From Parendozoicomonas verongulae (lineage in GTDB: Bacteria; Pseudomonadota; Gammaproteobacteria; Pseudomonadales; Endozoicomonadaceae), in contig NZ_SMME01000839.1 in assembly GCF_009711465.1 (NCBI RefSeq), positions 1 through 37,854 on the forward strand: DNA of 37,854 nt, written 5' to 3'. Shown piece by piece: positions 17,601-25,002 of this stretch. Under the pieces are notes generated by a model, which was given only the letters and a program-made list of their open reading frames with translations, ran no database searches and was not told the origin of the DNA. Every line of letters starts with the position of its first letter. The stretch's first letter is position 1. A program made the translations under genes and the position numbers.

Positions 17601-19214
17601 AGTTCCAGTTACTTCTCTTGCCATGGCATTGGTGCAACTGATACCGCCGTGAAGATTGGCTGTACCGCACTCAACCGAAAAATCGACGGTATCCAGGGTT
17701 TTGGGTGAGCCCTCTTGCTGGCAGGACGTTAACAGCACAGTAGAGTTTTTAAGGTCAATCTGCCCTTTGATGTCGTAAGGAAGATTGAATGAGGATTGAG
17801 GGATATCAATATCTCCCTTCACAGAAGGGCAATGCACCGCAAGGGTGGTTTCGATTGTATCTGGTGAGGTTGAACTGGGCTCTTCGGAGCCTTTCACAAG
17901 CGTGAGTGTAGGAATATGTGCGTCTCTCAGGCCAACATCACCCTTGCTGTTCAGGGTGACATTTCGGCAGTCTGCTCTCAGAGTGCCGTCGTCATGTTGG
18001 TAGGTGTCGATAACACCAGCTTGTACTTGCACACTGGTTGTTCCCATCATTGCATGGGGGAACAGCTGCCTCATCAACGGCCTGATACTGTCCGGTACAA
18101 TCAGATCCATACGTGAGCTGTGAACTTCGGCATCCAGGTTTTTCACACGGGTGGCAAATGTGGTTGTCTTACCCTGTTTGCTGATGCTGGGAGCAAAATC
18201 CAGTTCGAGATCGGCTGAATGAATGTTCAGCCCTGATGCCCCCTCCCTGTATCCCGGTGTTTGTACTTCAACCGTGGCCCCTTCATTTAAATGGCAGGTG
18301 CAGCGTGTGGGCAGCAGGCAATCTTTCATCTGGTCATAATTCCAGAGGGCGTAGGTGAGGTTGCCGTACAGCGTGCCCTTCTCCAGTAGCTTCTCCAGCA
18401 TGGCACCCTTTTTAAAATGGGCACAGATATCCACGTTTTTGATATTGAGATTGGCTTGCCGGGACTTGCCGTCATCCACCCATACGACAGCTTTGCCTGA
18501 TATGTCAGCCGCGATGTCAATTTGGGTGAAGCGATCGGCGCCCTCACCGGAACCGGTGGGAGTGACGCGCCTGGGGGTGATGCAGACATCCTGTAGAGTA
18601 ATATCGGGGCCAGGAAGGTGGAGTTGTTTGAGATAAATGGGTTTCAGCTCTTCCGTTGTGCCGTTTTTAGAGCGGTGATAGGCAGCGGAAAGAGTCTGCA
18701 GTGCACCGGCTAAATCGCTGGTGGACAGGCCTGTAACAAACTTTTCGATGATTTTTTTCAGAACAAAAAAAATGGTCCAGTTTTTGATGCCGCTGCGTTC
18801 TGGTTTGGTAACCTTGCGTTCCTGGGTTGTTTTGCTTCCGGTCCAGCGCCACGGAAGCAGGGTGTCCAGCCAGCCTTTGGGGGGCTCTTCTCTCACTGTT
18901 CGTTGATTGAGGGATGTTGAAGTCACTTCACTCTCTTTGACAACAGAGGTTTCCTGTCCGGTAGTCTGGAGGGTGACAGCGCGGCCGCTGCTGGTCTGGT
19001 TGAGTAGCTCCCGGGCCTTCTCTGGTATTGGAGAGGGTGAAGAGGGTTCATGGTTGTTGCTGCCTTCCTGTTCGGGAAGGTACTTGGTGGCTTCAACAGG
19101 TATTGCCGGAGTGTCCGGGGGAGGGGGAGTCTGTGAAGATAAAGCCGCTGTTTCTGAGGAATGGAGGGTGTCGCGCCTTCTGGGGGTAGAGTTATTGGAT
19201 TCTGAAACTGGCAT
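14697..19214 (-). CDS. Giant beta-repeat protein, unknown (AsmA-like pattern)
   Basis: I cannot name this 1505-aa protein. Residues 1-110 are disordered and rich in Ser, Thr, Pro and Glu, without a signal peptide. WLDTLLPWRW (115-124) and a basic amphipathic stretch with IKNWTIFFVLKKIIEKFV (143-160) could contact membrane. From about 190 to 1230 the sequence is a long series of alternating hydrophobic/polar strands in modules of the type 'G-D-I-D-(I/V)-...-L...-(A/T)-x-(V/L)', often with 'LPEGI' or 'LPKGV' turns. This recalls AsmA-like and repeating beta-groove proteins. A more hydrophobic stretch (ALSPVIALALSRIGG and SVARPVATVLSRILRF) lies near 1245-1295, then a helical C terminus. AGGAAG sits 8 nt before the ATG. 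The size, intact frame and lack of a signal suggest a structural protein or a secreted effector; this is inference. Confidence 0.72.
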   Translation of the reverse strand: MPVSESNNSTPRRRDTLHSSETAALSSQTPPPPDTPAIPVEATKYLPEQEGSNNHEPSSPSPIPEKARELLNQTSSGRAVTLQTTGQETSVVKESEVTSTSLNQRTVREEPPKGWLDTLLPWRWTGSKTTQERKVTKPERSGIKNWTIFFVLKKIIEKFVTGLSTSDLAGALQTLSAAYHRSKNGTTEELKPIYLKQLHLPGPDITLQDVCITPRRVTPTGSGEGADRFTQIDIAADISGKAVVWVDDGKSRQANLNIKNVDICAHFKKGAMLEKLLEKGTLYGNLTYALWNYDQMKDCLLPTRCTCHLNEGATVEVQTPGYREGASGLNIHSADLELDFAPSISKQGKTTTFATRVKNLDAEVHSSRMDLIVPDSIRPLMRQLFPHAMMGTTSVQVQAGVIDTYQHDDGTLRADCRNVTLNSKGDVGLRDAHIPTLTLVKGSEEPSSTSPDTIETTLAVHCPSVKGDIDIPQSSFNLPYDIKGQIDLKNSTVLLTSCQQEGSPKTLDTVDFSVECGTANLHGGISCTNAMAREVTGTYVAESAEMAVRINETTADSFAIGTAPDRITPENLLFTSGIKRLKKAELHTKPDPATGTTLATVSVDELEATHVEGVTSASNARFDNLNVTFQAGTPAPPYSGEAPDSGTVHPKLTVESRNLTIKDASLPEGITGQGIQAKVSSREIKNLTLECTMPYTLTDQKDQQAFKESMTREVAPWQIPQIRVASVSTKLTTDGIAGDIDVAVPGDQALRSTGALSTGHAEMAIEYDMRTGLDKATLESKAKTVINMQHGDLKGKVVSVGFEAQITGGTEDDPDEITTHTKLDHLRCTGLSVSEHLLPKGVKLEADMEIVAPSLQVKTRSPECLVDTITGETSHSSRPIQSIMEIQKSEWKTRLEADRKTLSSPAIAERLKTLANYLPERYQAPTRPLLEQLATIPEELSAETPQTGVIKQGVTFRSGKTTLKGEQKANSDKTFNLATSDSALELPSGAVSGTAHLKDMEVNASSSSEHTNLQLDVGEVAVAGAETKDNYQLPVQLKVHDGNRLQGIKVAINQNGDGVSTHGAIRQGNIDLDVGANGVIKDQTTSTQRKAKPTKIKAKVKRVEVNLQQDKHMMMANSTVAQASLNITQTQDQLGTDLDASTRMHDALVVADSTGTGTYMDAELGHLSFNISGDLNGTVQAHQTGISACRDMEGIKINPRIDSRRVKTSFPQASRELVNIFSSSTLQKSALGQICDLKVTPDLNENVTGTLTISAGGALSPVIALALSRIGGRFASVARPVATVLSRILRFHIYLDHLPVQEGKATLPDLLLCLKVTFSSDYGRGGQVYAKAVRKAFSIAQKFLVGSLLKRVHMLDRTSGEISLANLASYMGEQVQFVSKDHMPEVFLPGTGDALNDTRHILQLNGTLPENWTEEIYRQTLKQRIQAMRWGNHPLESQSGIDIPELARLFISEVPLPKTITEFRAVEDMLDTMQDILWKDAPLPTPKKLIKNTLESTPAQPSPFM

Positions 19215-19433
19215 AACTGGCTTCCTGCCCTGACGCGATAAACATTTATCCTTTAAGTTTAGGGGGTGGTCTAAAAACCTCAGTGAGAAAAGATGGTTAT
19301 TAACTGACTGTTTTTAAAAGGATTTGTTCTTATGGTTGAGTGGACAGTCAGAGGGCTGACGGACTATAAATTAAATGCTCATTATACATGTCCAAGTGCG
19401 GGTTACCTGCACTGCTTGAGCGAGCACCGAAGT

Positions 19434-19471
19434 AAAAGCTGCTTAACCTGCAACAGGTAAGCAGCTTTTTT
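19434..19471. terminator. Intrinsic terminator of lon (bidirectional)
   Basis: aaaagctgctta(a)cctg pairs with caggtaagcagctttt around a 3-nt loop with one bulged A. It begins 4 nt beyond the lon stop. The minus-strand transcript ends in TTTT and the plus strand in TTTTTT. The rest of the 260-bp gap up to the 1505-aa gene shows no other feature I can support. Confidence 0.85.
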
Positions 19472-19474
19472 CGA

Positions 19475-21868
19475 TTAGAACAGGTGCTTTTCTACATCCG
19501 CAAAAGTACGGGCAAAGTGGGCGGTCATACCCTCCTTGATGTATTCAGGCAGTTCCTCAAAGTCCCGTCTATTGGCTTCTGGTAAAATCACGATTTTAAT
19601 ATTACTGCGACGAGCTGAGATCACCTTCTCTCGAATGCCTCCAACCGCTAGAACATGGCCAGTCAGCGTGAGTTCGCCGGTCATAGCCAGAGCTTTAGGT
19701 TTGCGACCTTTCGCCAGACTTAACAGAGCGCTGGCCATGGTGACGCCGGCACTGGGGCCATCTTTGGGGGTGGCACCTTCCGGTACGTGGAGATGGATAT
19801 AGGACTTATTGAAGAAGTCTTCCGAAGCGCCAAACGTCTTCAGGTGGCTCATGATGTAGCTGTAGGAAATCTGGGCAGATTCCTTCATGGTCTCCCCAAG
19901 GCGACCAGTAAGGCGGAAACCGGGTGCCAAACTGTGAACCTTGGTGGCCTCCACCGGGAGGGTTGCGCCGCCCATGGCTGTCCAGGCCAGACCGGTAATT
20001 ACACCTACGCCTTGCAGCACTTTTTCTTTGCTGAAGTAAGGTTTGCCGAGGTAGTTGTCCAGGTCTTTCACGCCGATCTTAATTTTCAGATCACGATCAT
20101 CAAGAATCTTCAGTACAGCTTTGCGGATAATGCGTGCCAGCAGTTTCTCCAGATGGCGCACACCGGATTCCCGAGCGTAGCCTTCTATCAGCGTTTTCAG
20201 GGTCGCGTCGCTGATTTTCACCTGATTCTTCTTCAAACCAGCCTTTTGCAGTTGCTTAGGCCACAGGTGGTTTTTGGCAATGGCAACTTTTTCCTGAGTG
20301 ATATATCCGGACAGGCGCAGGGTGTCCATACGATCCAGAAGAGGCCCGGGAATGGTATCCAGCTGGTTGGCCGTGCATACAAACAGTACCTTGGACAGGT
20401 CTATACGCATATCCAGATAGTGATCCAGGAATTCGCTATTCTGGGATGGGTCAAGCACTTCCAGCAGGGCAGAAGCCGGATCACCGCGGAATGATGCGCC
20501 AATCTTGTCGATTTCATCCAGCATGATGACCGGGTTGGTAACATCCACCTCTTTCAGGGCCTGTACCAGTTTACCGGGCAGGGCACCGATATAGGTACGG
20601 CGGTGGCCTTTGATCTCAGCTTCATCCCGCATGCCCCCCAAACTGAAACGGTAGAACTTGCGGCCAAGGGCATTGGCAACGGACTGACCAATAGATGTTT
20701 TACCGACACCGGGAGGGCCAACCAGTAACAGGATGGAGCCAGCCACTTCCTGTTTGTAGGCTCCCACGGCGAGGAATTCGATAATGCGATCTTTCACATC
20801 ATCAAGGCCGTCATGGTCTTCATCCAGTACTTTGCGGGCGTGGGAGAGGTCGAGGTTATCTTCCGAAACTACGCCCCAGGGGACTGAAGTGGCCCAATCG
20901 AGGTAGTTGCGGGTAACGCTGAATTCTGGTGAACCAATCTCCAGCATGGAGAACTTGTTCATTTCCTCATCGATTTTTTTCTTAGCAGCGGGCGGAATCT
21001 CCCGACCTTTTATCCGCTTCTGGAACTCCTCCATTTCAGCAGTTTTGTCATCTTTGGCAATGCCCAGCTCTTTCTGGATGACTTTCAGTTGCTCCTTCAG
21101 GAAAAACTCCCGTTGGTGCTTGTTGATCTTGAGATTGACTTCCTCACTGATCTGGCTCTGCAGCTTGGCCACTTCCTGCTCTTTGCGGATCAATACCAGC
21201 ACTTTTTCCATGCGGCGTTGGATAGAGATGGTTTCCAGTACTTCCTGCAGTTCTGCGCCAGGAGCGGTAGTAATGGCTGCGGCAAAGTCGGCCAGTGGGG
21301 AAGGTTCCCGGGGGCTAAAGCGGTTCAGGTAGTTTTTCAGCTCTTCGCTGTACAGAGGGTTAAGAGGCAATAGTTCCTTGATAGCGTTGATCAGCGCCAT
21401 GGCGTAAGCCTTGAGGGTGTCCTCATCTTCGGCCTGATCTTCTATATATTCTACCTGCACCAGAAATGGTGGGCGGCGGCGCAGCCAGTTGACGATGCGG
21501 AAGCGTTGCACGCCAAGGGCAATAAACTGGATCTGGTCGTCCACTTCCACCACATTGTGAACTTTTACGGCGCAGCCGATCTCCGGAAATTCCTCTGGCT
21601 CGGCGACTTCCCCTGAAAAGTCCTTAATAAAGGACAGACCGAGTACTTTCTCTTCTGTCTGGAAAACGCGTTTAATGGTTTCTTCCCAGGGTTTTGCACC
21701 AAACACCAGTGGCTGCACCTGCGCCGGGAAGAACGGACGGTTGGTGGCAGGAATCAAGTAAAGTTTGTCCGGCAGATTCTGGTGGGGAAGGGTTAAAGCT
21801 GTGCTGCCGGTGCTTTTGTCTTCAGCGTCGGGAATAAATTCTGAAGCTACGTCGTGTTCTTCGTTCAT
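19475..21868 (-). CDS. lon: ATP-dependent Lon protease, second (AsrA-like) type
   Basis: Lon degrades misfolded and regulatory proteins in the cytoplasm. The N-terminal substrate domain (about 35-230) begins PDKLYLIPATNRPFFPAQVQP. The AAA+ module has Walker A GPPGVGKT (384-391) and Walker B DEID (451-454), and GDPASALLEVLDP. The protease domain holds the catalytic dyad Ser706 (PKDGPSAG) and Lys748 (GGIREKV). At 797 aa it is full length. The hydrophilic N-terminal extension and the PFFPAQ block fit the second Lon paralogue of pseudomonads (AsrA type), and it does not sit beside clpX as the primary lon usually does; paralogy is inferred. The ribosome-binding site is weak. A TTGACA box lies about 85 nt upstream of the start, but I see no good -10. 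Confidence 0.92.
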   Translation of the reverse strand: MNEEHDVASEFIPDAEDKSTGSTALTLPHQNLPDKLYLIPATNRPFFPAQVQPLVFGAKPWEETIKRVFQTEEKVLGLSFIKDFSGEVAEPEEFPEIGCAVKVHNVVEVDDQIQFIALGVQRFRIVNWLRRRPPFLVQVEYIEDQAEDEDTLKAYAMALINAIKELLPLNPLYSEELKNYLNRFSPREPSPLADFAAAITTAPGAELQEVLETISIQRRMEKVLVLIRKEQEVAKLQSQISEEVNLKINKHQREFFLKEQLKVIQKELGIAKDDKTAEMEEFQKRIKGREIPPAAKKKIDEEMNKFSMLEIGSPEFSVTRNYLDWATSVPWGVVSEDNLDLSHARKVLDEDHDGLDDVKDRIIEFLAVGAYKQEVAGSILLLVGPPGVGKTSIGQSVANALGRKFYRFSLGGMRDEAEIKGHRRTYIGALPGKLVQALKEVDVTNPVIMLDEIDKIGASFRGDPASALLEVLDPSQNSEFLDHYLDMRIDLSKVLFVCTANQLDTIPGPLLDRMDTLRLSGYITQEKVAIAKNHLWPKQLQKAGLKKNQVKISDATLKTLIEGYARESGVRHLEKLLARIIRKAVLKILDDRDLKIKIGVKDLDNYLGKPYFSKEKVLQGVGVITGLAWTAMGGATLPVEATKVHSLAPGFRLTGRLGETMKESAQISYSYIMSHLKTFGASEDFFNKSYIHLHVPEGATPKDGPSAGVTMASALLSLAKGRKPKALAMTGELTLTGHVLAVGGIREKVISARRSNIKIVILPEANRRDFEELPEYIKEGMTAHFARTFADVEKHLF

Positions 21869-21965
21869 ATTGGCTTTTCACAAACTGTCTGGGCATCTTT
21901 TCGCCTGACCACGGATGGCTGCTGGCGAGCAGATGCTGTTCAGGAAGATAATGTCAAAGGTATAG

Positions 21966-22148
21966 ATGGTGACACCTCTGCCATTTTTAAACACCACAGG
22001 AGAATTATGGTTGAAACAATCCGGTTTGAAGGCGGAAAGCTGTGTGCAGGGTAGCACCTCTGACTTCATCGAAGACTTTAGCGAAGGTTATGGGAAGAAT
22101 GTTGATTTTCAGGCGCTGACTCTATTAAGTGATATTCTGACAGAATAA
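21966..22148 (+). CDS. Possible small protein (60 aa), doubtful
   Basis: This short frame in the region upstream of lon opens with an ATG preceded by AAAGG at 5 nt. It ends in a protein-like acidic segment (TSDFIEDFSEGYGKNVDF, then QALTLLSDILTE). A second start at 22007 in another frame has a better AGGAG (4 nt) but stops after 15 codons. I have no family match; it may be non-coding. Confidence 0.2.
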   Translation: MVTPLPFLNTTGELWLKQSGLKAESCVQGSTSDFIEDFSEGYGKNVDFQALTLLSDILTE

Positions 22149-22228
22149 TAAGAAAAACGATGGGTGCCATGTCACTGCTGTGTTTTTTGGCGCTGTTATC
22201 TTTGGCCTTGGGATACTTCTGAGTGCAG

Positions 22229-23146
22229 CTAAGCCTTGCGTTTTTGCAAAGAGGCATCGGCCGAAAAAAACACCAATGCCAGCCAGATAAAGGCAAAGCT
22301 GATTTGAATACTCTGCCCGAAAGGCTCCTTGTAAAGCATCACCCCTAAACACAGGGAGATGGAGGGGCCAATATATTGAAGGAATCCCAGTGTCGTTAAA
22401 CGTAAATGCGGTGCCGCAGACGTAAATAGAAGCAGTGGTGCCAATGTAATCACTCCAGCCAGTATTAACCACCCCATAGTGCTGGGAGCATTGAGTGAAA
22501 ACGATGACTCTCCCTGTGAATAAAGCCAGAAAACCCAACCAAGAGCCAAAGGCAGCATCACCAGTTTTTCCACCAGCAGCCCGGGAACTACGGGCGGGGC
22601 GATAGTCTTACGTATCAGCCCGTAGAGCCCAAAGCTTAAAGCCAGAGTGATGGACACCATAGGCAACCTTCCCAGTGTAACAATTTGCCAAAGCACTCCA
22701 AGGGATGCCAGCCCTACTGCCAGCCACTGCAAGCGAGATAAGTTTTCTTTCAGAAATATCATGGCAAGTATCACACTGACAATGGGATTGAGGTAATACC
22801 CCAGACTGATTTCAACAATCTGATTATTGGTGATGGCCCAGATAAACGTCAGCCAGTTCACCCCTATCAGCAGCGAAGAGACTATGAGTTTCAGAAGTAG
22901 TTTAGGGTTTTTAAATATGCGTTGGGTTATGTCTAGCTGCCCCATAAGGAGGACGATAACTGTGAGCATAATAAACGACCATATCACCCGGTGAGCCAGC
23001 ACTTCTATCGGGTCGAGATAGGCGACTTGTTTGAAATATACAGGGCTGATACCCCATAACGTAAAGGCAACAAGCCCTGAGAGCAGAGCGCGTGTGGTTT
23101 GGTTGCTTATATCTGCAGAAGGTGAAGAAGACAACTTGAATATCAT
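22229..23146 (-). CDS. rarD: EamA-family transporter RarD
   Basis: This is a ten-helix inner-membrane permease of the drug/metabolite transporter superfamily. RarD-specific blocks are clear: GLVAFTLWGISPVYFK, LAHRVIWS, GVNWLTFIWAI, EISLGYYLNPI and LGFLQYIGPS. The two EamA halves span about 18-145 and 155-295. The length of 305 aa fits the family (296 in E. coli). E. coli RarD was linked to chloramphenicol resistance, but its substrate is unproven. The ATG has only a weak ACGAG upstream. The 3' region up to 22149 shows no terminator I can identify. Confidence 0.92.
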   Translation of the reverse strand: MIFKLSSSPSADISNQTTRALLSGLVAFTLWGISPVYFKQVAYLDPIEVLAHRVIWSFIMLTVIVLLMGQLDITQRIFKNPKLLLKLIVSSLLIGVNWLTFIWAITNNQIVEISLGYYLNPIVSVILAMIFLKENLSRLQWLAVGLASLGVLWQIVTLGRLPMVSITLALSFGLYGLIRKTIAPPVVPGLLVEKLVMLPLALGWVFWLYSQGESSFSLNAPSTMGWLILAGVITLAPLLLFTSAAPHLRLTTLGFLQYIGPSISLCLGVMLYKEPFGQSIQISFAFIWLALVFFSADASLQKRKA

Positions 23147-23566
23147 CTCGTTGAAATTATTGTATCTGGTTTATCTTATAATCCAGACTCCCTGCTTGGG
23201 CTATACAAAAAATTATTGGCAGGGACTCCTGGCACTTCATCCCAAGAGCATTGTTACGCTGTGGCTGGATCTGGATTTTATAGTGGCTGCGATGGCTGTT
23301 AACCCGTACACGTCCCTCAGAAAGCCAGCAGTATAATGGGCAGTTATAGATTTTATGGGTGATTTGGCGGCTAAAATGATCCAATCTGTTCAGGTTTGGC
23401 AGCGCTTCGGGCCGATACTGTTGAGGCTTGTTTTGGAAGACAAAAACTCCGGGGTGAGTCTGCATGGTGCTGGGGTAATCTGAACGACTGGATAGTGGGT
23501 TCCATTTAAACAGTTAGAGGGAATACTGGCAACTATGGTAAATGCCGAGATGTGGCGTATTTGTAG
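23147..23566. other. Intergenic region between rarD and tRNA-Ser
   Basis: About 420 bp without a gene I can support. The short frames on both strands lack ribosome-binding sites and protein-like composition, and I see no strong hairpin or repeat. Confidence 0.5.
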
Positions 23567-23595
23567 TTGCCATGCCTAAAGAGCTGGTATACATT
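23567..23595 (+). promoter_or_regulatory. Probable promoter of tRNA-Ser
   Basis: TTGCCA (5/6 to the -35 consensus), a 17-nt spacer and TACATT (4/6 to the -10) lie 46 nt before the tRNA. An overlapping TATACA at 15 nt spacing is an alternative -10. The bases after the -10 (acgccccgc) are GC-rich, as in stringently controlled stable-RNA promoters. Confidence 0.5.
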
Positions 23596-23640
23596 ACGCC
23601 CCGCTTCGACGGGCAAGCCCAACAACGAAGCCAGAAATAC

Positions 23641-23728
23641 GGTGAGGTGTCCGAGTGGCCGAAGGAGCACGCCTGGAAAGTGTGTATACGGAAACGTATC
23701 GAGGGTTCGAATCCCTCCCTCACCGCCA
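23641..23728 (+). tRNA. tRNA-Ser, anticodon GGA
   Basis: A complete class II tRNA. The acceptor stem is ggtgagg / cctcacc with discriminator G and an encoded CCA. The anticodon stem is cacgc / gtgtg around the loop ctggaaa, giving anticodon GGA (23675-23677), which reads UCC and UCU. The long variable arm pairs as atacg / cgtat, and the T-arm is gaggg-ttcgaat-ccctc. The long variable arm fits serine. Such genes are frequent phage integration targets, and a phage fragment lies 130 bp downstream. Confidence 0.97.
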
Positions 23729-23736
23729 CATTCGAG

Positions 23737-23769
23737 AATCCCGCTACAGACCTCTGTAGCGGGATTTTT
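23737..23769 (+). terminator. Intrinsic terminator of tRNA-Ser
   Basis: A perfect 14-bp stem (aatcccgctacaga / tctgtagcgggatt) with a 2-nt loop is followed by TTTTT, starting 9 nt after the tRNA CCA end. Confidence 0.93.
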
Positions 23770-23857
23770 CGCATTTGTACCCACTGAAAAGCCCCGTTCC
23801 TGCGCAGTTTTTTCACTTGCGGCAGCGTAGTTCTTCGACTGTATAACACCCCTTATT

Positions 23858-24160
23858 TTGCCTCTCAAAGCCAGGACCGATCTGACCGAGATGGCGATCA
23901 ATGGCGAGCTGGATGAACTGGCTCAACAGGCTGGTGTGATCAAAGCCGAAGCTCAGGGGGAGGGTTGGCTACAACGAAACTGGCGACCCCTTGTGATGTT
24001 GGTGTTTACGGCACTGGTCGTGTGCCGGTGGATGGGCTGGGCGTCACCGGATATCAGTGAAGCGCTTGAGCTGAAGCTGCTTGGCATCGTGCAGCTGGGT
24101 ATCGGTGGCTATATTGCCAGCCGTGGTGTGGAGAAGGTGGTATCTAACCTCCGTCGTTAA
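23858..24160 (+). pseudogene. Phage 3TM-holin relic (C-terminal part)
   Basis: The 100-codon frame matches the phage / gene-transfer-agent 'holin of 3TMs' family in its C-terminal half. The segments are EGWLQRNWRPLVMLVFTALVV, then a MGWASPDISEALELKLLGIVQL type helix, then GGYIASRGVEKV. Holins permeabilise the inner membrane to release endolysin. Full members are usually longer at the N terminus. Here the frame has only a TTG start without a ribosome-binding site, or an ATG at 23891, so it is probably truncated. No lysis or structural phage genes lie nearby. Its stop is 11 bp from the converging higA stop. Confidence 0.65.
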
Positions 24161-24171
24161 AAGTCAAAACC

Positions 24172-24465
24172 CTACGCACTAAGGAACTTGAGCGGCTGGA
24201 GCTTGGAAAGATTGATTCTTTTCTCTGCCTGCCAGATTTCATAGTTATCTTGCATCGCAAGCCAGCTATGAGGGGTACGCCCTAAAACCCTGGAAAGTCG
24301 AAGTGCCATTTCAGGGGACACTGCACTTTTACCTTTGATGACCCTGTTGAGTGTCGAGGCTGCAACCCCAAGCTGCTCTGCAAGATACCGGCAGCTGATA
24401 TCATAGGGCTCCATATATATGGACTCGATGAACTCTCCAGGGTGTGGTGGGTTGTGCATAGACAT
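24172..24465 (-). CDS. higA: HigA-type antitoxin
   Basis: This 97-aa Xre/HigA-family antitoxin should bind and neutralise the toxin encoded just upstream and repress the operon. It begins with the family block HNPPHPGEFI. The helix-turn-helix spans about 28-62 (YLAEQLGVAASTLNRVIKGK, then SAVSPEMALRLSRVLG). It ends in WLAMQDNYEIWQAEKR, typical of HigA. Its ATG overlaps the toxin stop codon (TGATG, one shared base), giving translational coupling in the toxin-first order characteristic of HigBA. Confidence 0.93.
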   Translation of the reverse strand: MSMHNPPHPGEFIESIYMEPYDISCRYLAEQLGVAASTLNRVIKGKSAVSPEMALRLSRVLGRTPHSWLAMQDNYEIWQAEKRINLSKLQPLKFLSA

Positions 24466-24743
24466 CAGTGATAATCCTCATAGTTAAGGATGTACGCATT
24501 GCCATCCCGAAATTCAAAAGTCACGCGCCAGTTACCACTGACTGAGATTGACCATATTCCAGAGCGGCTTCCCTTCAGTGGATGAAGAGAGAAGCCAGGC
24601 AGGTCAATATCATCAAGCACTTGGGCGGTATCTAAAGCAGCTAACTGCAGTCTCAGCTTCTTTGCGTGCCTGGACTGAATGTCAGCCTTCTTGCCCGTTT
24701 CAAAGAACTGTTTTAGCCCTTTATGTTTGAATGACTTGATCAT
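24465..24743 (-). CDS. higB: HigB-type toxin (RelE/ParE-like mRNA interferase)
   Basis: HigB toxins are ribosome-dependent mRNA endonucleases of the RelE fold. From MIKSFKHKGLKQFFETG the protein has 92 aa, the normal size. Family blocks are AKKLRLQLAALD, DIDLPGFSLHPLKG, GIWSISVSGNWRVTFEF and the terminal YEDYH. The frame runs 12 codons further upstream, but that sequence is not family-like and would cover the promoter. No Shine-Dalgarno precedes the ATG. The predicted transcription start is nearly at the ATG, so the toxin may be translated from an almost leaderless mRNA. Confidence 0.93.
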   Translation of the reverse strand: MIKSFKHKGLKQFFETGKKADIQSRHAKKLRLQLAALDTAQVLDDIDLPGFSLHPLKGSRSGIWSISVSGNWRVTFEFRDGNAYILNYEDYH

Positions 24744-24750
24744 GGAATAG

Positions 24751-24790
24751 AGTGTAGCGTGATGCGCAACACCGGGCAATATCGATATTG
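24751..24790 (-). promoter_or_regulatory. higBA promoter and likely HigA operator
   Basis: On the minus strand, TTGCCC (24779-24774), a 17-nt spacer and TACACT (24756-24751) form a reasonable sigma-70 promoter ending 7 nt before the higB ATG. The 14-bp perfect palindrome CAATATCGATATTG (24777-24790) overlaps the -35, the expected place for an autorepressor site. Binding by HigA is inferred. Confidence 0.6.
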
Positions 24791-24892
24791 TTACTAAGTT
24801 TTGTGGTGAGAGTGATCTGACTATTGACTTCCCTTCAGATCAGGCAGGCTCTGACTATTCACAACGTTATCCACAGATTTTGTGAGTAACAC

Positions 24893-24955
24893 GTAAGCGC
24901 TCTCCTTACGCTAAAAAAGTGCTTGGGGGAAGAGTGTGTTTCCCCGAGCGCTTAC
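24893..24955. repeat. Nested inverted repeats near the IS relic
   Basis: GTAAGCGCTC (24893-24902) and GAGCGCTTAC (24946-24955) are perfect inverted copies. The right copy can instead pair with aagtgcttgggggaa (24918-24932) to form a 15-bp stem with G-T wobbles around the loop gagtgtg. The two structures exclude each other. Its origin (IS end, attenuator or phage relic) is unknown. Confidence 0.5.
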
Positions 24956-25002
24956 ATCTGGAGGAGGTTGCTGTGCACCATTTGGAGGACTGTGATTCCT
25001 CA

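Noticed and set aside
23514..23901. Overlapping minus-strand frames reading GGEGGIRTLDTF and similar across tRNA-Ser
   Set aside because: They are antisense to the tRNA and its terminator, a known source of false genes.
24867..24875. Perfect DnaA box as a sign of a replication origin
   Set aside because: A single box without clustered boxes, an AT-rich unwinding region or a replication gene does not make an origin.
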